Part shown: positions 58,283 to 64,000 of the stretch, one piece after another
Layout: each line of letters starts with the position of its first letter
Position numbering within the stretch: position 1 is the stretch's first letter
Assembly: GCA_039889035.1 (NCBI GenBank)
Contig: JBDQQY010000027.1
Location: 62,001-126,000, forward strand
Origin: Plantactinospora sp039889035
Lineage (GTDB): Bacteria; Actinomycetota; Actinomycetes; Mycobacteriales; Micromonosporaceae
Length of the DNA: 64,000 nt
Direction of reading: 5' to 3'
Made by a program: the position numbers and the translations under genes
The notes under the pieces: model-generated
The model's database searches: none
Told to the model about the DNA's origin: nothing
The model's input: the letters and a program-made list of their open reading frames with translations, nothing else

Positions 58283-59656
58283 GTGGCGGAACTGCACACC
58301 GGGGTGGCCCGGCAACGAGGTACCCAGCCGTGGCCGACGCCACGACGCATCGCGACCCTCTCCGTGCACACCTCGCCGCTGCACCAACCCGGCACCGGTG
58401 ACGCCGGTGGGATGAACGTCTACATCGTCGAGGTCTCCCGGCGCTTGGCCGAGGCCGGCGTCGAGGTCGAGATCTTCACCCGGGCCACCTCCAGCGACCT
58501 GCCGCCGGTGGTCGAGATGGCCCCGGGAGTGACGGTCCGGCACGTCACGTCCGGCCCGTTCGAGGGACTGGCCAAGGAGGAGTTGCCCGGCCAGCTCTGC
58601 GCGTTCACCGCCGGCGTACTGCGGGCCGAGGCGGCCCGCCCGCCCGGCTTCTACGACCTCATCCACTCGCACTACTGGCTCTCCGGGCAGGTGGGCTGGC
58701 TGGCCAAGGAGCGCTGGGGGGTGCCGCTGGTGCACACGGCACACACCCTGGCCAAGGTGAAGAACGCCCGGCTCGCCGAGGGTGACCGGCCCGAGCCGAA
58801 GGCGCGGGTGATCGGCGAGGAGCAGGTGGTGGCCGAGGCCGACCGGCTGGTCGCGAACACCACGGTCGAGGCCCGGGACCTGATCTCCCGGTACGACGCG
58901 GACCCCGAACGGGTCGAGGTGGTCCGCCCCGGCGTCGACCTGGACCGCTTCACGCCGCCCCCGCCCGGTCTCGAGGACGCCGCCCGGCTCGCCGCGCGGC
59001 GCCGGTTGGGGCTGCCCGAGCGGGGCACGATCGTCGCCTTCGTCGGCCGGATCCAGCCGCTGAAGGCGCCGGACGTGCTGCTGCACGCGCTTGCCGAGCT
59101 GTGGAGCTGGCAGCCCGGGACCGCCGGGGCGGTCACCGTGGTGATCGCGGGCGGGCCGAGCGGCACCGGGCTGGACCGGCCGACCGCGCTGATCGAACTC
59201 GCCGCCAAGCTCGGCGTCGGCCACGCGGTGCGGTTCCTGCCGCCGCAGACCGGCGACGACCTGCCGGCGCTCTACCGGGCCGCCGACCTGGTGGCGGTGC
59301 CCTCGCACAACGAGTCTTTCGGCCTGGTCGCCCTGGAGGCACAGGCCTGCGGCACCCCGGTGGTCGCCGCCGCGGTGGGTGGTCTGGTCACCGCCGTCCG
59401 GGACGGCAGCAGCGGCGTACTCGTCGACGGGCACCACCCGCGCGACTGGGCCCGGGTGCTCGGCGGCCTGCTGGCCGCGCCGGTGCGCCGGGCCGAGCTG
59501 TCCCGGGGTGCGGTGGAGCACGCCCGCGCCTTCTCCTGGGCCCGTACCGCCAGCGGGCTGCTCGCGGTCTACCGTGAGGCGGTGGCGGAGTACCGTGACC
59601 GGCTCGCCTCCGAGCTGGCGGACGGCACGGCGACGCTCCCGCTGGCGACCTGCTGA
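58283..59656 (+). CDS. mshA: D-inositol-3-phosphate glycosyltransferase MshA
   Basis: A 457-residue GT4 glycosyltransferase. SVHTSPLHQPGTGDAGGMNV near the N-terminus is diagnostic of MshA (UDP-GlcNAc and inositol-phosphate binding); later VAFVGRIQPLKAPDVLLHAL and SHNESFGLVALEAQACGTP carry the C-terminal nucleotide motif. It makes the first committed precursor of mycothiol. Start: GTG at 58283 with GAAGGAG five bases upstream; TTG at 58265 is less likely. Confidence 0.94.
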   Translation: MAELHTGVARQRGTQPWPTPRRIATLSVHTSPLHQPGTGDAGGMNVYIVEVSRRLAEAGVEVEIFTRATSSDLPPVVEMAPGVTVRHVTSGPFEGLAKEELPGQLCAFTAGVLRAEAARPPGFYDLIHSHYWLSGQVGWLAKERWGVPLVHTAHTLAKVKNARLAEGDRPEPKARVIGEEQVVAEADRLVANTTVEARDLISRYDADPERVEVVRPGVDLDRFTPPPPGLEDAARLAARRRLGLPERGTIVAFVGRIQPLKAPDVLLHALAELWSWQPGTAGAVTVVIAGGPSGTGLDRPTALIELAAKLGVGHAVRFLPPQTGDDLPALYRAADLVAVPSHNESFGLVALEAQACGTPVVAAAVGGLVTAVRDGSSGVLVDGHHPRDWARVLGGLLAAPVRRAELSRGAVEHARAFSWARTASGLLAVYREAVAEYRDRLASELADGTATLPLATC

Positions 59657-59696
59657 ACGCGCGTGCCACGGCCCCGGACGGGAAGGTGGACGGGAA

Positions 59697-60221
59697 ATGG
59701 AGTCTCGGGCGGAGATCGGTCGGCTGATCGAGGCGGTCTGTGCCGACCGGGAGCTGGCCTGCGAGCCGACCGGCGAGTACTCGTACGCGGTCACCCTGCC
59801 GGGTACGCACAAGCTCAAGACGGTCTGCAACCTGATCGTCGGGGAGCACTCGCTGCGGATCGAGGCGTTCGTGATGCGCCAACCGGACGAACGGCGCGAG
59901 GAGCTCTTCACCTGGCTGTTGCAGCGCAACGCCCGGATGTACGGGGTGGCGTTCTCCGTCGACGCGGTCGGTGACGTCTACCTGACCGGCCGGGTGGGCC
60001 TGGCCGGGGTGACCGAGGAGGAGTTGGACCGGCTCTTCGGCTCCGTGCTGACGTACGCGGACGAGTCGTTCGACACCATGCTGGAGATCGGGTTCGGTAC
60101 GGCCATCCGCCGGGAGTGGGAGTGGCGGGTCAGCCGGGGCGAGTCGTTGGCGAACCTGCGAGCGTTCGCGCACCTCTTCGAACGTTCGGCGACGGAAAAC
60201 TCGGGTTTGGACCGCCCCTGA
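59697..60221 (+). CDS. YbjN domain protein
   Basis: A 174-residue protein of the YbjN/type III secretion chaperone-like fold: LPGTHKLKTVCNLIVGEH, AFVMRQPDERREELFTWLL, GRVGLAGVTEEELDRLFG. It follows mshA by 40 bases, as Rv0487 follows Rv0486 in mycobacteria. Some YbjN proteins modulate stress responses; the role here is unknown. GGAAGG precedes the ATG. Confidence 0.9.
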   Translation: MESRAEIGRLIEAVCADRELACEPTGEYSYAVTLPGTHKLKTVCNLIVGEHSLRIEAFVMRQPDERREELFTWLLQRNARMYGVAFSVDAVGDVYLTGRVGLAGVTEEELDRLFGSVLTYADESFDTMLEIGFGTAIRREWEWRVSRGESLANLRAFAHLFERSATENSGLDRP

Positions 60222-60308
60222 CGGGTATGCCCCGGCGGCGGCACCAGGATGTGGCGATGGCCGCGCCGCCTGCCGAGGTCAGACTGTCAGAGGGAGCGTG
60301 AGGATCTC

Positions 60309-61457
60309 ATGGCTCAGCGGAACAGTTCCGGTCGCGGCGCAACCGCGACCGCGACGAAGCGCCGATCCAGCAGCAGCACGGGCGACATCAACGAGCGCAA
60401 GATCAGCTTGATGAAGGTCGACGACATCCGGGGACAGCTCAGAAAACGCGGTATTTCAGGCATCTCCGCGCTGCGCAAGATGGACCTGGTGAAGAGCCTG
60501 GTCCGGACGTTGAAAGCCGAGAGCCGGGGCGGGACGGGCCGGAAGGCCACCACGGCGCCGAGCAAGCGGACGAGCGCGAAGAAGGCGCCGGCCAAGCGGG
60601 CCGCCGCGAAGAAGGCGCCGTCCCGTGCGGTCGCGGCGAAGAAGGCACCGGCCCGCAAGGCCAGCACCGCCCGGGTGACCGCGAAGAAGGCGCCGGCCCG
60701 GAAGACGACCGCGAAGAAGGCGCCGGCCCGGAAGGCCACCGCGAAGAAGGCGCCGGCCAAGCGGGCCACCGCGAAGAAGGCGCCCGCCCGCAAGGCCCCC
60801 GCGAAGAAGGCACCGGCCCGCAAGACGGTGTCCGCCGCCCGGAAGGCACCGGCCCGCAAGGCCGTGACCTCCGCCCGGACGACGAGCGCCACCCAGCGGA
60901 CCGGTACCGCGCCGGCCCGGAAGGCGACCGGAGCCCGCGCCGCCGGCCCGGGTAAGGCGACCGGGGCACGGGCAACCGGCCCGGGTAAGGCGACCGGCGC
61001 CGGGAAGAGCACCGCCGCCCGCAAGACGACCGGAGCGCGGAAGTCGACCGCCGCGCCGGCCCGGAAGGCGGGCGGGGCCCGAAAGGCCGCCTCGAACGGC
61101 GGTGGTCAGTCGAAGTCGCTGAAGTACGCCCAGCCGATCTCCTCACCGCAGGACACCCCGGAGCGCCCGGGGCGGAGTCTGGTGACCCGGGACCACGACG
61201 TGATCCGGCGCTGGGCCGAGGGCCGGAACGCCCAACCGGCGACGATCGAGGGCACCGAACGCGAGGGTCGGCTCGGCGTACTGACGTTTGACTTCCCCGG
61301 TTGGCGGGAAGGCGGACGACTGAAGCCCGTCAGCTGGGACGAGTGGTTCCACACCTTCGACCTACGCCAACTGAATTTCATTTACCAGGAGCAGCTTTCC
61401 GACGGTCGGCAGAGCAACTTCTTCCGTACCGAATCGCCGATGCGCGAGGACGGCTGA
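60309..61457 (+). CDS. Histone-H1-like nucleoid protein with Rho-N/SAP-like head
   Basis: A 382-residue, extremely basic protein in three parts. Residues about 33-70 (LMKVDDIRGQLRKRGISGIS, LRKMDLVKSLVRTLKA) resemble a Rho N-terminal or SAP-type helix-extended-loop-helix. Residues 75-270 are H1-like AKKAPARKA repeats. The last 95 residues form a conserved module (RSLVTRDHDVIRRWAEGRNA, SWDEWFHTFDLRQLNFIYQE, SDGRQSNFFRTESP). It is likely to compact DNA. No gene partner is evident. Confidence 0.85.
   Translation: MAQRNSSGRGATATATKRRSSSSTGDINERKISLMKVDDIRGQLRKRGISGISALRKMDLVKSLVRTLKAESRGGTGRKATTAPSKRTSAKKAPAKRAAAKKAPSRAVAAKKAPARKASTARVTAKKAPARKTTAKKAPARKATAKKAPAKRATAKKAPARKAPAKKAPARKTVSAARKAPARKAVTSARTTSATQRTGTAPARKATGARAAGPGKATGARATGPGKATGAGKSTAARKTTGARKSTAAPARKAGGARKAASNGGGQSKSLKYAQPISSPQDTPERPGRSLVTRDHDVIRRWAEGRNAQPATIEGTEREGRLGVLTFDFPGWREGGRLKPVSWDEWFHTFDLRQLNFIYQEQLSDGRQSNFFRTESPMREDG
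60640..60840. repeat. Lys/Ala-coding imperfect repeats in the H1-like gene
   Basis: Units around GCGAAGAAGGCGCCGGCC recur at roughly 27-30 base spacing. Copies keep the protein pattern AKKAPARKA while the third bases vary. Confidence 0.7.
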
Positions 61458-61878
61458 ATTCCGGGTAGGTGGACCGGGAATACCCGGGGCCACCTGGGGC
61501 GTTGCATCACGAGGCGCCGGATATCGATCGCCCTTGGGTGTGATGGGCGAGACAGAGTTACCGGCTTGTGTCGGTCATCCGGCGACAACTAACGTTATTG
61601 CACGCGCCACGCTCGGAAGCGTTCGGGGGAACGGCAGATCGCGCAGATCTGCGCACCGGGCACTGGCGCTGGGGGACGGGTGGCAGTGAAGCCGTTGGGG
61701 GACGGCGCCGCCACCTGTAACCGGCGGTGTGTGCGGGCGACGTTTACGGGGGTGAACGTCGCCCGCCACCGCCGGTCCATCCCGGCCGGTGTGCCGGCCG
61801 GCCGAGCCGCTCCACACCTCCTCGACGGCGAACCCTCCCGGCCACACGCGATCCAGCCGGCAGCGAAATCCCTTCCCG
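61458..61878. other. Intergenic region with two palindromes, no gene seen
   Basis: 421 bases between converging genes. It holds GCGCAGATCTGCGC (61641-61654) and a 12-bp hairpin at 61733-61766. A plus-strand frame reading through 61680-61950 has no clear start or family, and I leave it uncalled. Confidence 0.5.
61733..61766 (-). terminator. Perfect 12-bp hairpin downstream of the M23 peptidase
   Basis: GCGGGCGACGTT (61733-61744) and AACGTCGCCCGC (61755-61766) pair around a 10-base loop, about 110 bases past the minus-strand stop codon. Confidence 0.6.
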
Positions 61879-62679
61879 CTACCGCCTCGTCGCGGCCTCG
61901 ACCGAGAAGACCTCTCCGTTGGCCGGTACGCCGATTCCCCGCCAGGTGAACGGAATTCCCCGGGCCAGGTCGGGATCCGGATTGTCCATCAATTGGAAGT
62001 GGACATGTGGTTCGGAGGAGTTGCCGGAATTTCCGCACTCCGCCACCGGCTGACCGGTTCGGACCCGGTCTCCCGGCCGGACGAGCAGCGAACCTCGGCG
62101 CAGGTGCGCGTACGCGGCGTACCGGCCGTCGCCGAGGTCCAGGATCAGGTGGTTGCCGAGGATCTGACCGGGACCGACGATCTCCCGGAACAGCCCCTCG
62201 AAGACCAGGTAGAGCAGGGCCGGGTACGAGTTGCGGCTGAGGTGGTCGCGGTTGCGGTCGACGGCCCGGACCACGGTGCCGTCGGCCACCGCCAGCAGCG
62301 GTGCTCCGAAGGCCGGGAAGTCCCGGTTGCGCCGGGCCGGCGGCCACCAGCCGAAGACCGGGCGCGGCCGGTCCACCGGCTCCGCGACCAGGTCGATCGC
62401 GTACGCCTGGCCGTAGGCGCGTACGCCGTGGCTGGGTACCTTGCTCGCCGGGCTGTTCAGTGCCGACCAGCGGCCGAGGACCGGTGGATCGACCTCGACC
62501 GGCGACCCGGCGTCCGGCCCCTTGGCGAGCATCCGACCCAGGACCACCCGTAGGGCGATGGCGAGGGCGATCGCCAGCCAGCCCCACAGCGACGTGAAGT
62601 CGACGAAGAAGCCGGCCACCAGGATCGCCAGGAACGCGAGCCAGCAGCAGCGGTGCAGGATCATCAATGCCTTGAGCAT
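61879..62679 (-). CDS. Membrane-anchored M23-family peptidase
   Basis: A 266-residue protein. Two helices (residues about 7-49) precede a LytM-like domain: GNHLILDLGDGRYAAYAHL with His177 and His192, and HVHFQL with His225/His227 (the HxH motif). The usual first zinc motif HxxxD is not obvious; the matching segment reads QAYAIDL (Asp96). So it may be a cell-wall peptidase or an inactive activator. GAGGAG lies seven bases before the ATG, and 22 bases after the stop of the ArsR-like gene, so the two are co-transcribed. Confidence 0.82.
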   Translation of the reverse strand: MLKALMILHRCCWLAFLAILVAGFFVDFTSLWGWLAIALAIALRVVLGRMLAKGPDAGSPVEVDPPVLGRWSALNSPASKVPSHGVRAYGQAYAIDLVAEPVDRPRPVFGWWPPARRNRDFPAFGAPLLAVADGTVVRAVDRNRDHLSRNSYPALLYLVFEGLFREIVGPGQILGNHLILDLGDGRYAAYAHLRRGSLLVRPGDRVRTGQPVAECGNSGNSSEPHVHFQLMDNPDPDLARGIPFTWRGIGVPANGEVFSVEAATRR

Positions 62680-62701
62680 GGGAATCTCCTCTCGGGCGAG
62701 G

Positions 62702-63226
62702 TCAGGCCCGGGCGATCGCCACCGCCACCAGCAGCGGTACGACGCGGCCGGCGGGCACCTCGTAGCGCCCCCGGCCGGGGCTGTGCAGCCAGCCGGCGGC
62801 GGCCAGTTGCCGCAGGTGGTGGTAGGCCTGCCCGGTGGTGCCCAGGCCGTCGAGTGCGGTGAGCTCGGCGACCGTACGCCGGCCGGCGAGGATCTCGCGG
62901 AGCAGTCGCAACCGGACCGGGTGGCCGAGTGCGGCGAAGGAGTCCGCCACGTCGCTCCAGTCGCCCGCCTCGCCGTCGAGCAGGGCCTCGGTCGGCAGGC
63001 CGTACTGCCAGTCGTAGCGCTCGTGGCTGGGTAACCGGACCGAGCCGGTGTAGAGCACACCGCCCTGCTCGGCGCCGAGCGCGGCGAGCCGCGCCTTCAG
63101 GGCGTCCAAGGCCCAGAAGTCGCCCTCGCCAGGCGGTGGCTGCGGCGGGGCCGCCGGAGCGTTCGCCCGCTCCTCCAGGGCCGCCAGCCGGCGTTCCAGC
63201 TCGGCGACCCGCTCCTCCAGTGCCAT
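62702..63226 (-). CDS. ArsR-like winged-helix regulator with N-terminal coiled coil
   Basis: A 174-residue protein. Residues 1-25 are a heptad coiled coil (EERVAELERRLAALEER), followed by a Pro linker. The helix-turn-helix lies at about 85-160 (FAALGHPVRLRLLREILAG, TGQAYHHLRQLAAAGWLH). No metal-binding Cys motif is seen, so its signal is not arsenic-type. It probably represses itself and the M23 gene at the palindrome 11 bases upstream of its ATG. Confidence 0.85.
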   Translation of the reverse strand: MALEERVAELERRLAALEERANAPAAPPQPPPGEGDFWALDALKARLAALGAEQGGVLYTGSVRLPSHERYDWQYGLPTEALLDGEAGDWSDVADSFAALGHPVRLRLLREILAGRRTVAELTALDGLGTTGQAYHHLRQLAAAGWLHSPGRGRYEVPAGRVVPLLVAVAIARA

Positions 63227-63236
63227 GAGTTCGAGT

Positions 63237-63252
63237 TTACGTAATTACGTAA
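63237..63252. promoter_or_regulatory. Perfect 16-bp palindrome, likely ArsR-type operator
   Basis: TTACGTAATTACGTAA is fully self-complementary and ends 10 bases before the regulator ATG. Its AT content stands out from the GC-rich surroundings. Confidence 0.78.
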
Positions 63253-63294
63253 CTCCCTGCCAGTCCGGGCCTGCCGTCGAGGAATGTCCGCGGC

Positions 63295-64000
63295 TCAGGC
63301 GGGGGCCGCAGCCGACCGCCGGGTCGAGCCCGACCCACCGGCCGGCGCCGCGCCCGGCTCCGGTTCCGTCGCCCCGGCCGCCAGCCCCGCCGCGCCGGTC
63401 TCGGCCGTACGCAGTGCCCGGACCCGCCGTTCCCGGGCCGGCCCGGAGAGCAGGTGGGCCACCGCCACCACGCCGCCGAGCGCCGCGCAGCCCAGCCAGA
63501 GTGCCGCGTTGCCGAACTGTTCCCGCACGAAGCCCCCGGCGACCGGGGCGGCGAACGTCGCCACCGACCAGGAGAGCGAGAAGAGTCCCTGGTAGCGACC
63601 GCGCAACGCCGCCGGGGACAGCTCGGCGATCAGGGTCGAGTTGGAGGGCGAGTTGAGCATCTCGCCGAGGGTCCAGATCAGCACGGTGAGCACGTAGAAC
63701 CAGGCCGCGTCCGCGAACGCGGTCAGCCCGAAGCCGACCCCGACGATCAACGCGGCCAGCGCCAGTACCCGGGACCGCCCCCGCCCCCGGATCAGTCGCG
63801 GTACGAAGAGCTGCCCGGCCACGATCAGCACCCCGTTGACCGCGATCACCGACCCGTACGTCGACGGCGACAGCCCGTCCTGGCCCATCGCGATCGGCAG
63901 CATCGAGATGTGCTGCATGAAGACCAGGGCCAGCAGGACGTTCAGCGCCACGAAACCGACGAAGACCCGGTCACGCAGCGCGGTGCCCAGCCCGCCCCGG
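63295..64000 (-). CDS. MFS transporter, C-terminal part (5' end outside window)
   Basis: The frame is open to the window edge; 235 residues are visible. They include six or so helices, the loop motif GRGRSRVLALAALIVGVGFG between helices 8 and 9 of a 12-helix MFS, and LRGRYQGLFSLSWSVATFAAP, typical of drug/H+ antiporter-like efflux proteins. The tail is a Pro/Ala/Gly-rich stretch. The substrate is unknown. Confidence 0.85.
   Translation of the reverse strand, partial: RGGLGTALRDRVFVGFVALNVLLALVFMQHISMLPIAMGQDGLSPSTYGSVIAVNGVLIVAGQLFVPRLIRGRGRSRVLALAALIVGVGFGLTAFADAAWFYVLTVLIWTLGEMLNSPSNSTLIAELSPAALRGRYQGLFSLSWSVATFAAPVAGGFVREQFGNAALWLGCAALGGVVAVAHLLSGPARERRVRALRTAETGAAGLAAGATEPEPGAAPAGGSGSTRRSAAAPA

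Noticed and set aside
61575..61950. Short plus- and minus-strand frames in the 61.5-61.9 kb gap
   Set aside because: No start with a ribosome site, no family, and codon pattern indistinct from noise.
1..64000. tRNA, rRNA, insertion sequence or attachment site
   Set aside because: No TPsiC-type GTTCGA stem regions, transposase motifs or direct terminal repeats were recognised by eye.

Overview
The window is high-GC DNA from an actinomycete, most likely a member of the Micromonosporaceae (Micromonospora or a close relative). The evidence is the very high GC at third codon positions, two mycothiol biosynthesis genes (mshD, mshA), a GlnR-type regulator, DUF397 and XRE/DUF5753 proteins, and many genes whose start codon lies 6-9 bases after a TANNNT box, which implies leaderless mRNAs. 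I found no rRNA, tRNA, CRISPR array, insertion sequence or phage genes. The window reads as chromosome with a few accessory patches.

Layout. 1-8.7 kb: the end of a PrsW-like protease, a GroES-like protein, an AI-2E/PerM transporter, a DinG-type helicase, a DUF402 protein, an ECF41 sigma factor and a DUF47-PitA phosphate transport operon next to a PHO box. 8.8-13.4 kb: a secreted subtilase and a Gfo/Idh/MocA oxidoreductase. 13.6-16.2 kb: a decayed accessory patch with DUF397, a truncated and frameshifted DUF5753 regulator, broken small genes and a lower-GC gene with a peptidoglycan-binding-like domain. 16.3-28.8 kb: a NUDIX hydrolase, pstSCAB under a PHO box, mshD, a polysaccharide deacetylase, glnR, a membrane protein, an LmeA-like lipid-binding protein, then a poly-cysteine leader peptide ahead of a CysA2-type sulfurtransferase and its DUF1416 partner. 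28.9-40.2 kb: an accessory block with a keto-acid decarboxylase, small membrane proteins, NTF2-like and DUF4261-like proteins, a giant Kelch-subtilase, an orphan winged-helix regulator and a DsrE protein. 40.2-45.3 kb: a 34-residue membrane peptide, nitrobindin, PabC-like lyase, Fur, YgfZ, a BKACE enzyme and a ReAV-type asparaginase. 45.4-61.5 kb: XRE-HbhA-DUF2516, a hydrolase, AlaX-like, SDR, WYL, EI24-macrodomain, LacI, maleylpyruvate isomerase-like, MurB, PadR, methyltransferase, SDR, MshA, YbjN and a histone-H1-like protein. 61.9-64 kb: an M23 peptidase with its ArsR-like regulator, and an MFS transporter cut by the window edge.

How the parts connect. Phosphate uptake is represented twice (low-affinity PitA, high-affinity PstSCAB), each with PHO-box repeats. 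Sulfur and thiol metabolism (mshA, mshD, sulfurtransferase with a cysteine-rich leader) and nitrogen control (glnR) lie close together. From memory, the order of lmeA, glnR, mshD and pstB and the neighbouring cysA2, sseC, nitrobindin, pabC and ygfZ genes resembles the Mycobacterium tuberculosis Rv0811c-Rv0820 block. XRE-hbhA-DUF2516, murB, SDR, mshA and YbjN resemble Rv0474-Rv0487. If so, the 28.9-40.2 kb block is an insertion into an old actinobacterial neighbourhood.

I did not find a clearly undescribed multi-gene defence or biosynthetic system. The most interesting signals are the leaderless poly-cysteine leader with an overlapping hairpin, two PHO boxes (one oriented toward an ECF41 sigma factor), tandem hairpins in the pstS leader, an ArsR-like/M23 pair behind a perfect 16-bp palindrome, the XRE-HbhA promoter with repeated GCAAGC sites, and the decay scar at 13.8-14.9 kb.
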